A stretch of DNA of 38,580 nucleotides. Source: Blastococcus sp. GTDB taxonomy: Bacteria; Actinomycetota; Actinomycetes; Mycobacteriales; Geodermatophilaceae. The notes under the pieces are model-generated. The model worked only from the letters and a program-made list of their open reading frames with translations, did not search any database and was not told the DNA's origin. Shown here piece by piece: positions 31,952 to 38,580 of this stretch; within the stretch, counting starts at the first letter, position 1, and each line of letters opens with the position of its first letter. The stretch is taken from contig JAOPWJ010000116.1 in assembly GCA_025965715.1 (NCBI GenBank), forward strand, positions 1 to 38,580, given 5' to 3'. Made by a program: the position numbers and the translations under genes.

Positions 31952-33024
31952 TGAGTGCACTTCCCGGATCGCCCGAGGCCGCGGCGACGACGGGTCTGGA
32001 CGACGGCCCTGTCCTGCCCGCGCCGATCGACCTGCCGCCGCTGACCGAGCGGACCCGCCTGGAGGCGCGCGAGATCATCGCGCGCTATCCCGTGCCGCGG
32101 TCGGCCCTGCTGCCGATGCTGCACCTGGTGCAGAGCTACCAGGGTTACGTCTCGCCCGAGGGGGTCGCACTCTGCGCGGAGGAGCTGGGCCTGACCAAGG
32201 CCGAGGTCGGCGCGGTGGCGACCTTCTACACGATGTACAAGCGCCGCCCGACCGGCCGGCACCTGGTCAGCGTCTGCACGAACACGCTGTGCAGCGTGCT
32301 CGGCGGCCAGCGGATCATGGATGCCCTCAGCGCCGACCTCGGCGTCCACCACGACGAGACCGCGGCCGACGGCTCCATCACCCTCGAGCACGCCGAGTGC
32401 CTCGCCGCGTGCGACTACGCGCCCGTGGTCACGGTCGACTACGAGTTCTACGACCAGCAGGACGTCGAGAGCGCCCGCGCCCTGGTCGCCGCGCTGCGCC
32501 GGGGCGAGAAGCCGGCGCCCACCCGCGGCGCCCCGCTGACCGACTTCCGTGGGATCTCGCGTCAGCTGGCCGGGTTCTCCCAGTACCCGGACGCGGCCGC
32601 CGCCGCCGCCGCGATCGATGCCCCGGGTGCCCTCGGCCCGACCCTGGTGGGGCTGCGGCTGGCCGAGGAGCGCGGGGAGTCGGCGCCGGCGATGCCGCAG
32701 CCCCCCTCCGCCTCCGCCTCCGCCGCCTCCTCGGGGGTGGACGCCGGCGAGTCGCGGGAGACGGTGCGTCCCTCGGGCGGCACCGGCGAGACGCCGGGAC
32801 AGGAGGCCGCCGAGGCACGTGTCGCGGCCGCCGACACCCCGGCCGAGAAGGCCGGCGCCGCCGGATCGCACCCGGACGCACCAGAGCCGGCCGGCCGGTC
32901 CCTCGCCGACCAGGACGACGGCACCGAGACCCCCGCCGGCCAGGAGCCGGGCACCAGCGGCCAGGGCCCCGCCGGACCCGGCCGCGTCGTCGAGGGCAAG
33001 AACACTCCCAAGCGGAAGAGCTGA
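31951..33024 (+). CDS. nuoE: NADH-quinone oxidoreductase subunit E with a long C-terminal tail
   Basis: 357 residues; the core is complete by about 210. The 2Fe-2S cluster N1a ligands are Cys109 and Cys114 (VCTNTLCSVL) and Cys150 and Cys154 (ECLAACDYAPV). The thioredoxin-like core starts near REIIARYPVPRSALLPML. From about 215 on, the protein is low-complexity, Ala/Pro/Glu/Gly-rich and acidic until a basic end (KNTPKRKS). Such tails occur in actinobacterial NuoE, but this one is long, about 140 residues. The coupled order nuoE-nuoF is standard (3-base gap). Confidence 0.95.
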   Translation: MSALPGSPEAAATTGLDDGPVLPAPIDLPPLTERTRLEAREIIARYPVPRSALLPMLHLVQSYQGYVSPEGVALCAEELGLTKAEVGAVATFYTMYKRRPTGRHLVSVCTNTLCSVLGGQRIMDALSADLGVHHDETAADGSITLEHAECLAACDYAPVVTVDYEFYDQQDVESARALVAALRRGEKPAPTRGAPLTDFRGISRQLAGFSQYPDAAAAAAAIDAPGALGPTLVGLRLAEERGESAPAMPQPPSASASAASSGVDAGESRETVRPSGGTGETPGQEAAEARVAAADTPAEKAGAAGSHPDAPEPAGRSLADQDDGTETPAGQEPGTSGQGPAGPGRVVEGKNTPKRKS

Positions 33025-33027
33025 CCG

Positions 33028-34356
33028 ATGCCCCTCACTCCCGTCCTCACCACCCGGTGGGGCGCCGACCAGTCGTGGCGGCTCAAGACCTACGAGCAGC
33101 TCGAGGGCTACGCGGCGCTGCGCACGGCGCTGTCGATGACCCCGGACGCACTCGTGACCATGGTCAGGGACTCGGGCCTGCGCGGCCGAGGTGGCGCCGG
33201 GTTCCCCACGGGCATGAAGTGGAGCTTCATTCCGCAGCCCAAGCCGGGGGAGACGCCGAGCGGCCCCGCTGCGATGCCCAAGTACCTCGTCGTCAACGCC
33301 GACGAGGGCGAGCCCGGTACCTGCAAGGACCTGCCGTTGATGATGGCCGATCCGCACTCGCTCATCGAGGGCGTGATCATCGCCTCGTACGCGATCCGGT
33401 CGCACCTGGCTGTCATCTACGTCCGTGGGGAGGCGGTGCACGCGCACCGCCGCCTGGTCAGCGCCGTCGAGGAGGCGTACGCGGCCGGCTACCTCGGCAG
33501 CGACGTCCTCGGGAGCGGCTACGGCCTGGAGCTGATCGTGCACGCGGGCGCCGGCGCCTACATCTGCGGTGAGGAGACGGCGCTGCTCGACTCCCTCGAG
33601 GGCTACCGCGGCCAGCCCCGGCTCAAGCCGCCGTTCCCCGCGGTGGCCGGTCTCTACGGTGCCCCGACGGTGATCAACAACGTCGAGACACTGGCCAGCG
33701 TGCCGTTCGTCGTCCGGGGCGGTCCGGAGTGGTTCAAGGCTTTCGGGCCGGAGAAGTCGCCGGGCCCGAAGATCTACTCGCTCTCGGGCCGGGTCGTCCG
33801 CCCCGGGCAGTACGAGGCCCCGATGGGGACGACGATGCGCGAGCTCCTCGAGATGGCCGGCGGGGTCCGCCCCGGCCACGAGCTCAAGTTTTGGACGCCG
33901 GGCGGCTCCTCGACGCCGTACTTCACCGCCGAGCACCTCGACGTGCCGCTGGACTTCGACTCGGTGGCGGCGGCGGGCTCCATGCTCGGCACCACGGCCC
34001 TGATGGTCTTCGACGAGACCGACTCGATCGTCGAGGCGACGCTGCGGTTCACCGAGTTCTACGCGCACGAGAGCTGCGGCAAGTGCACTCCCTGTCGGGA
34101 GGGCACCTACTGGCTGGTCCAGATCCTCGAGCGCCTGGTCGAGGGGCGTGGCCGCGCCGCCGACCTCGACCTGCTGATCGACACCTGCGACAACATCCTG
34201 GGCCGCTCGTTCTGCGCCCTCGGTGACGGCGCGACGAGCTGCATCTCCAGCTCGCTGAAGTACTTCAAGGACGACTACGTCGCCCTGCTGCCCCCCGAGG
34301 AGCAGGCCCGGCTGGGTCGTTCCCTCCGCATCGAGCCCGTGGGAGTTGCGTCGTGA
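33028..34356 (+). CDS. nuoF: NADH-quinone oxidoreductase subunit F
   Basis: 442 residues. It binds NADH and FMN and passes electrons to cluster N3. The NADH/FMN region is [17 protein letters not shown] (53-69) with [12 protein letters not shown] and [19 protein letters not shown]. The 4Fe-4S ligands are in [13 protein letters not shown] (Cys350, 353, 356) and [10 protein letters not shown]. The presence of NuoE, F and G means this complex I oxidises NADH, unlike reduced complexes that use ferredoxin. It overlaps nuoG by GTGA. Confidence 0.97.
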   Translation: MPLTPVLTTRWGADQSWRLKTYEQLEGYAALRTALSMTPDALVTMVRDSGLRGRGGAGFPTGMKWSFIPQPKPGETPSGPAAMPKYLVVNADEGEPGTCKDLPLMMADPHSLIEGVIIASYAIRSHLAVIYVRGEAVHAHRRLVSAVEEAYAAGYLGSDVLGSGYGLELIVHAGAGAYICGEETALLDSLEGYRGQPRLKPPFPAVAGLYGAPTVINNVETLASVPFVVRGGPEWFKAFGPEKSPGPKIYSLSGRVVRPGQYEAPMGTTMRELLEMAGGVRPGHELKFWTPGGSSTPYFTAEHLDVPLDFDSVAAAGSMLGTTALMVFDETDSIVEATLRFTEFYAHESCGKCTPCREGTYWLVQILERLVEGRGRAADLDLLIDTCDNILGRSFCALGDGATSCISSSLKYFKDDYVALLPPEEQARLGRSLRIEPVGVAS

Positions 34357-36827
34357 CACTGACGCCCACCAATCCGACTCCTGCGCCGGCGGTGCCGCCG
34401 GGCGCGCCCGGTCCGCACACGCCGCCGGATGCGGTCCGCTGCACGATCGACGGTTTCGACGTCGCCGTGCCGAAGGGAACGCTGATCATCCGCGCGGCCG
34501 AGCAGATCGGCGTGTTCATCCCGCGGTTCTGCGACCACCCGCTGCTCGAGCCGGTCGGCGCCTGCCGCCAGTGCCTGGTCGAGGTGGAGGGCCAGCGCAA
34601 GCCGGTGGCCAGCTGCACCATGCCGGTCACCGAGGGCATGGCGGTCAAGACGCAGCTCACCAGTTCGGTGGCCGACAAGTCGCAGCAGGGCACGATGGAG
34701 CTGCTGCTGATCAACCACCCCCTCGACTGCCCGACCTGCGACAAGGGCGGCGAGTGCCCGCTGCAGAACCAGGCGCTGAGCAACGGGCGCACCGACAGCC
34801 GGTTCGTCGACGAGAAGCGGACGTATCCCAAGCCGCTGCCGATCAGCAGCCAGATCCTGCTCGACCGCGAGCGCTGCGTGCTGTGTGCGCGCTGCACCCG
34901 CTTCTCCCAGCAGGTGGCCGGCGACCCCTTCATCGAGCTGTTCGAGCGGGGCGCGCTCGAGCAGGTCGCCATCTACGAGGACGAGCCCTTCGAGTCCTAC
35001 TTCTCGGGCAACACCACGCAGATCTGCCCGGTCGGCGCCCTCACCAGCGCCCAGTACCGGTTCCGGGCGCGCCCCTTCGACCTCCGCAGCGAGGACAGCG
35101 CCTGCGAGCACTGCGCGTCCGGCTGCGCCATGCGGACCGACTACCGGCGCGGCCGGGTCACCCGCCGGCTCGCCCGTGAGGACCCGGCGGTCAACGAGGA
35201 GTGGACCTGCGACAAGGGGCGGTACGCGTTCCGCTACGCCACCTCCAACGAGCGTCTGACCACCCCGCTGGTCCGCCGGGACGGTGAGCTTCAGCCGGCG
35301 TCCTGGCCCGAGGCCTGGGCCGCTGCGGCGACCGGACTCCTGGCGGCTCGTGCGGACGGCGGCGTCGGCGTGCTGCCCGGTGGCCGGCTGACCGTCGAGG
35401 ACGCCTACGCCTACGCCAAGTTCGCCCGCGTGGTGCTCGGCACCAACGACGTCGACATGCGCGCGCGGGCCCATTCCGCGGAGGAGGCGGCCTTCCTCGC
35501 CGCCGCCGTTGCCGGCACCGGTCCGGGCACCGGTGCCGTCACCTACGACGACCTCTCCGCCGCCTCGGCCGTCCTGCTCGCGGGGTTCGAGCCGGAAGAG
35601 GAGTCGCCGATCGTCTTCCTGCGGCTGCGCCGGGCGGTGCGCACCACGGGTCTGCCGGTCTTCGACATGGCACCGTTCGCCACCCGCGCGGCTCAGAAGC
35701 TGGACGCCACCGTGCTGACGACGCTGCCCGGCGGTGAGGCGCAGTCCCTGCGCGCGCTCGCAGAGGGCACGTGGGGCGGTCCTGCCCTGGAGGCGCTGAA
35801 GGCTCCGGGCGCCGTCGTGCTCGCCGGCGAGCGGCTGGCCGAGGTGCCCGGCGCATTCTCCGCGCTCCTCGCCCTCGCCCGCGCCACCGGCGCCCGGGTC
35901 GCCTGGGTCCCGCGCCGGGCGGGGGAGCGCGGCGCCGTCGAGGCCGGCGCGCTGCCGAACCTGCTTCCCGGTGGTCGGAGCGTCGGGGACGCCGTCGCCC
36001 GTGCCGAGGTCGGTGCGGTGTGGGGCATCGAATCCGGTGCGCTGCCCTCCACGCCTGGGCGCGACGCCACCGGGATCCTCACCGCCCTCCGGGACGGCGA
36101 GCTCTCCGGGCTTGTCGTCGGTGGCGTCGACCCCGCCGACCTGCCCGACCCGGCGCTGGCCAACGCGGCACTGGCCGCGGCCGGCTTCGTGGTGAGCCTG
36201 GAGATGTTCCCCACTGCGGTCACCGAGTGGGCCGACGTGGTCCTGCCGGTCGCGGCCGCCTCGGAGAAGGCCGGCAGCTACCTCGACTGGGAGGGCCGGG
36301 TCCGCTCCTTCGACGCCACCCTGCACGGCACCGGCCGGCTGCCGGACGGGCGTGTGCTGCACGGCCTGGCCGAGGAGATGGACGCCGATCTGCGGTTGCC
36401 CGCGCCCGAGGCGGCTCGCGCCGAGCTCGCCGCGCTGGGCGCCGTCCGCCGTCCGGGCGAGGGCGAAGGGCTCGACGTCCGGCCTGCCCCCGTGCACGCG
36501 GTCGAGGGCGAGACCGCCCTGCTCGCGTCCTGGCGGCAGCTGCTCGACGTCGGCACGCTGCAGCGCGACGAGGTGGAGCTGTCCGGCACCGCCCGGCCGC
36601 CGGTGGCCCGGATCGGACCGGACGCCGCGGCCCGGCTGGGCGTCGTCGACGGCGACCGGCTCACGGTCGGCGGGGCCACCGGAGCGATCACCTTGCCGGT
36701 GCAGATCACGCCGATGCCCGACCACGTGGTGTGGCTGCCGATGAGATCACCGGGGAGCGAGGTGCGCTCCGACCTCGGGACTGCGCCCGGTGGTGTCGTT
36801 CGGCTGAGCGCTGGAGGTCTCCTGTGA
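34353..36827 (+). CDS. nuoG: NADH-quinone oxidoreductase subunit G
   Basis: 824 residues. The N-terminal ferredoxin-like part holds the 2Fe-2S cluster ([19 protein letters not shown], then a Cys in VASCTMPV). Next comes the His-ligated 4Fe-4S site [17 protein letters not shown] and a second 4Fe-4S site [10 protein letters not shown] with ICPVGALTS. An additional set, [15 protein letters not shown] followed 27 residues later by Cys in [12 protein letters not shown], fits the off-path cluster N7. The remainder is a molybdopterin-oxidoreductase-like domain without a cofactor role. It overlaps nuoF and nuoH by 4 bases each. Confidence 0.95.
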   Translation: MTLTPTNPTPAPAVPPGAPGPHTPPDAVRCTIDGFDVAVPKGTLIIRAAEQIGVFIPRFCDHPLLEPVGACRQCLVEVEGQRKPVASCTMPVTEGMAVKTQLTSSVADKSQQGTMELLLINHPLDCPTCDKGGECPLQNQALSNGRTDSRFVDEKRTYPKPLPISSQILLDRERCVLCARCTRFSQQVAGDPFIELFERGALEQVAIYEDEPFESYFSGNTTQICPVGALTSAQYRFRARPFDLRSEDSACEHCASGCAMRTDYRRGRVTRRLAREDPAVNEEWTCDKGRYAFRYATSNERLTTPLVRRDGELQPASWPEAWAAAATGLLAARADGGVGVLPGGRLTVEDAYAYAKFARVVLGTNDVDMRARAHSAEEAAFLAAAVAGTGPGTGAVTYDDLSAASAVLLAGFEPEEESPIVFLRLRRAVRTTGLPVFDMAPFATRAAQKLDATVLTTLPGGEAQSLRALAEGTWGGPALEALKAPGAVVLAGERLAEVPGAFSALLALARATGARVAWVPRRAGERGAVEAGALPNLLPGGRSVGDAVARAEVGAVWGIESGALPSTPGRDATGILTALRDGELSGLVVGGVDPADLPDPALANAALAAAGFVVSLEMFPTAVTEWADVVLPVAAASEKAGSYLDWEGRVRSFDATLHGTGRLPDGRVLHGLAEEMDADLRLPAPEAARAELAALGAVRRPGEGEGLDVRPAPVHAVEGETALLASWRQLLDVGTLQRDEVELSGTARPPVARIGPDAAARLGVVDGDRLTVGGATGAITLPVQITPMPDHVVWLPMRSPGSEVRSDLGTAPGGVVRLSAGGLL

Positions 36828-38293
36828 ACCTGCTCGCGAGCGCCGACCAGCCGACGCTGGAGGATTTCGGGCACGACGTCTGGTGGATCGTCCTCATCAA
36901 GGTCGTCGGCATCTTCGCCGTGCTGGTCTTCATGACGCTCTTCGCGATCGTCTTCGAGCGCAAGGTCGTCGCGCGGATGCAGCAGCGGATCGGCCCGAAC
37001 CGGGTCGGCTGGCACGGCTACCTGCAGAGCCTGGCCGACGGCCTGAAGCTCGCCTTCAAGGAAGACATCATGCCGGCGCTCGCCGACAAGCCGGTGTACT
37101 TCCTGGCCCCGGTGCTGGCCACCATCCCGGCGTTCATCGCCTTCTCGGTGATCCCGCTGGGCCCGACGGTGAGCATCTTCGGCCAGCGGACCCCCCTGCA
37201 GCTCACCGATGCCCCGATCGGCGTGCTGGTCGTCCTCGCCTGCTCGGCGATGGGCATCTACGGCATCGTGCTCGGGGGCTGGGCGTCGGGCTCGACGTAC
37301 CCGCTGCTGGGCTCCCTGCGCAGCGCCGCCCAGATGGTCAGCTACGAGATCGCGATGGGCCTGTCCATCGTCGCGGTGTTCCTCTACTCCGGCACGATGT
37401 CGACCTCCGAGATCGTCGCCGCCCAGGCCCACGGCAACCAGCTGTCGTTCTTCGGCTGGGAGTTCACCGGGCCGAGCTGGTTCGCCCTGCTGCTGCCGGT
37501 CTCCTTCGTCATCTACGCCATCGCGGTGGTGGGCGAGACCAACCGTGCTCCCTTCGACCTCCCGGAGGCCGAGAGCGAGCTCGTCGGCGGCTTCCACACC
37601 GAGTACTCGTCGCTGAAGTTCGCGCTGTTCTTCCTCGCCGAGTACGTCAACATGGTCACCGTCTCGGCGCTGGCCGCGACGCTGTTCCTCGGCGGCTGGC
37701 GGGCGCCGTGGCCCATCTCGATCTGGGACGGCGCGAACACCGGCTGGTGGCCGCTGCTGTGGTTCTTCCTCAAGGTCGTCGTGGCGCTGTTCATCTTCAT
37801 CTGGCTCCGCGGCACGCTGCCCCGGCTGCGCTACGACCAGTTCATGCGCTTCGGCTGGAAGGTGCTGGTCCCCACCGCGCTGGTATGGATCCTCGCCGTC
37901 GCGACCATGCGGACCGTCGCCCGGGAGGCGGACCTCTCCACCGGTGAGGTCGCGCTGTACGTGGGAGTGCCGATCGCCCTGGTCGTCATGGCTGTGCTCC
38001 TCCTCGCCAGCCGTGCCGCCCACCGGGACACCCGCCTGGCCGCGGTCGAGGCGGCCGCGGGCTCCAACCACCCGACCCAGCCGGAGCCGGAGATCCTTCC
38101 GCCGACCGGCCCGCGGCGGCGGCCCACGGGTGCGCCCAGCAGGGCCGAGGGCGGCTTCCCCATTCCGCCGATGGATCTGAAGGTGCCGCCGTCCCCACGG
38201 CTGCGCCGGGAACCGGTGACGCCGGACGGTTCGGCCGTGGTGGGCACGGGACGTCGAGGCTCGACCAGCGCAAAGGAGCACGGCGATGTCTGA
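36824..38293 (+). CDS. nuoH: NADH-quinone oxidoreductase subunit H with a C-terminal extension
   Basis: 489 residues; about eight membrane helices end near residue 398. Quinone-channel signatures are [34 protein letters not shown], and [20 protein letters not shown] with [16 protein letters not shown]. The final 90 or so residues are a cytoplasmic Pro/Arg-rich tail ([36 protein letters not shown]), also seen in Streptomyces NuoH. The GTG has GGAGG at 8 bases and overlaps nuoG; the stop overlaps nuoI by 8 bases. Confidence 0.95.
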   Translation: MNLLASADQPTLEDFGHDVWWIVLIKVVGIFAVLVFMTLFAIVFERKVVARMQQRIGPNRVGWHGYLQSLADGLKLAFKEDIMPALADKPVYFLAPVLATIPAFIAFSVIPLGPTVSIFGQRTPLQLTDAPIGVLVVLACSAMGIYGIVLGGWASGSTYPLLGSLRSAAQMVSYEIAMGLSIVAVFLYSGTMSTSEIVAAQAHGNQLSFFGWEFTGPSWFALLLPVSFVIYAIAVVGETNRAPFDLPEAESELVGGFHTEYSSLKFALFFLAEYVNMVTVSALAATLFLGGWRAPWPISIWDGANTGWWPLLWFFLKVVVALFIFIWLRGTLPRLRYDQFMRFGWKVLVPTALVWILAVATMRTVAREADLSTGEVALYVGVPIALVVMAVLLLASRAAHRDTRLAAVEAAAGSNHPTQPEPEILPPTGPRRRPTGAPSRAEGGFPIPPMDLKVPPSPRLRREPVTPDGSAVVGTGRRGSTSAKEHGDV

Positions 38294-38580
38294 CCGCAAG
38301 CCCGGCGAGCAGGACATGGTCCGGCGCTCCCGCGGGGAGGTGGAGCACTCCACCGAAGGCGGGCGGAACCGCCCCGCCGTCCGCGACAGCGTGCTTCCGG
38401 CGCCGGTCCAGGGCTTCGGCGTCACCTTCGCCCAGATCTTCCGGAAGGTGACGACGGAGCAGTACCCGTTCGAGCCGAAGGTGACCAAGCCGCGCTACCA
38501 CGGGCGGCACGTGCTCAACCGGCACCCCGACGGCCTGGAGAAGTGCGTCGGCTGCGAGCTGTGCGCCTGGGCCTGCCCCG
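38286..38580 (+). CDS. nuoI: NADH-quinone oxidoreductase subunit I, N-terminal part (runs off the right edge)
   Basis: 98 residues visible. A charged N-terminal extension of about 40 residues ([19 protein letters not shown]) precedes the core [21 protein letters not shown]. The first 4Fe-4S motif [12 protein letters not shown] is reached at the window end; the second ferredoxin motif must lie beyond. It would carry clusters N6a and N6b between NuoG and NuoB. The remaining nuoJ-N genes are expected downstream. Confidence 0.93.
   Translation, partial: MSDRKPGEQDMVRRSRGEVEHSTEGGRNRPAVRDSVLPAPVQGFGVTFAQIFRKVTTEQYPFEPKVTKPRYHGRHVLNRHPDGLEKCVGCELCAWACP

Noticed and set aside
31690-34359. An 889-residue minus-strand ORF opposite nuoE/nuoF
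   Set aside because: Antisense of real nuo genes, whose iron-sulfur and FMN motifs are intact on the plus strand.

Overview
The window is very GC-rich, has G/C in nearly every third codon position, and uses many GTG starts. It encodes an aerobic, menaquinone-using actinobacterium. The gene content and order (BldN/RsbN pair, rex-hem cluster, cytochrome c maturation, men genes, nuo) suggest a Geodermatophilaceae-like member (Blastococcus, Geodermatophilus or Modestobacter). That placement is inferred from protein style and gene order, not from a marker gene.

Layout. (1) 1-2595, minus strand: an ECF sigma factor of BldN type, its membrane anti-sigma factor of RsbN/DUF5667 type, and the start of a HAD-IB hydrolase that runs off the left edge. 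(2) 2799-4587: an acyl-CoA synthetase overlapping a glutaredoxin-like protein, closed by a strong hairpin. (3) 4694-12872: a promoter carrying a Rex-type operator, then rex-hemA-hemC-hemD fusion-hemB-membrane protein-hemL-histidine phosphatase, mostly with 4-base overlaps. (4) 12869-16896: a System II cytochrome c maturation operon (TlpA-like lipoprotein, CcdA, ResB, CcsB) coupled to the heme genes. (5) 16975-18425: small proteins, an Lrp-type regulator, a DUF4229 protein and a probable frameshifted remnant. (6) 18426-28537: menaquinone genes in several transcription units (menA-menE; menC-menD; isochorismate synthase; menG; a MenJ-like reductase), interrupted by a secreted helical protein, a shrunken copy of it, a proline-rich 48-residue ORF and a phosphoribosyltransferase. 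menB, menH and menI are not in the window. (7) 28634-38580: nuoA to nuoI, the last truncated by the window end.

Together the region makes the parts of a respiratory chain: heme, its attachment to c-type cytochromes, the quinone, and complex I. The NADH/NAD+ sensor Rex is encoded here. One perfect Rex operator (27231-27248, ahead of the MenJ-like gene) and one imperfect operator (4694-4711, ahead of rex-hem) suggest that both ends of the region answer to the same redox signal.

The other notable signals are: (a) two short ORFs that bridge nuoC-nuoD and nuoD-nuoE by stop/start overlaps at both ends and share a modular repeat; (b) -10-like hexamers 4-8 bases ahead of the start codons of menE, menC, isochorismate synthase, menG, nuoA and two tiny ORFs, implying leaderless mRNAs; (c) an 82-base duplication that leaves a 23-residue minigene; (d) a degenerate methyltransferase domain fused to HemD. 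I found no tRNA, rRNA, CRISPR array or insertion sequence.
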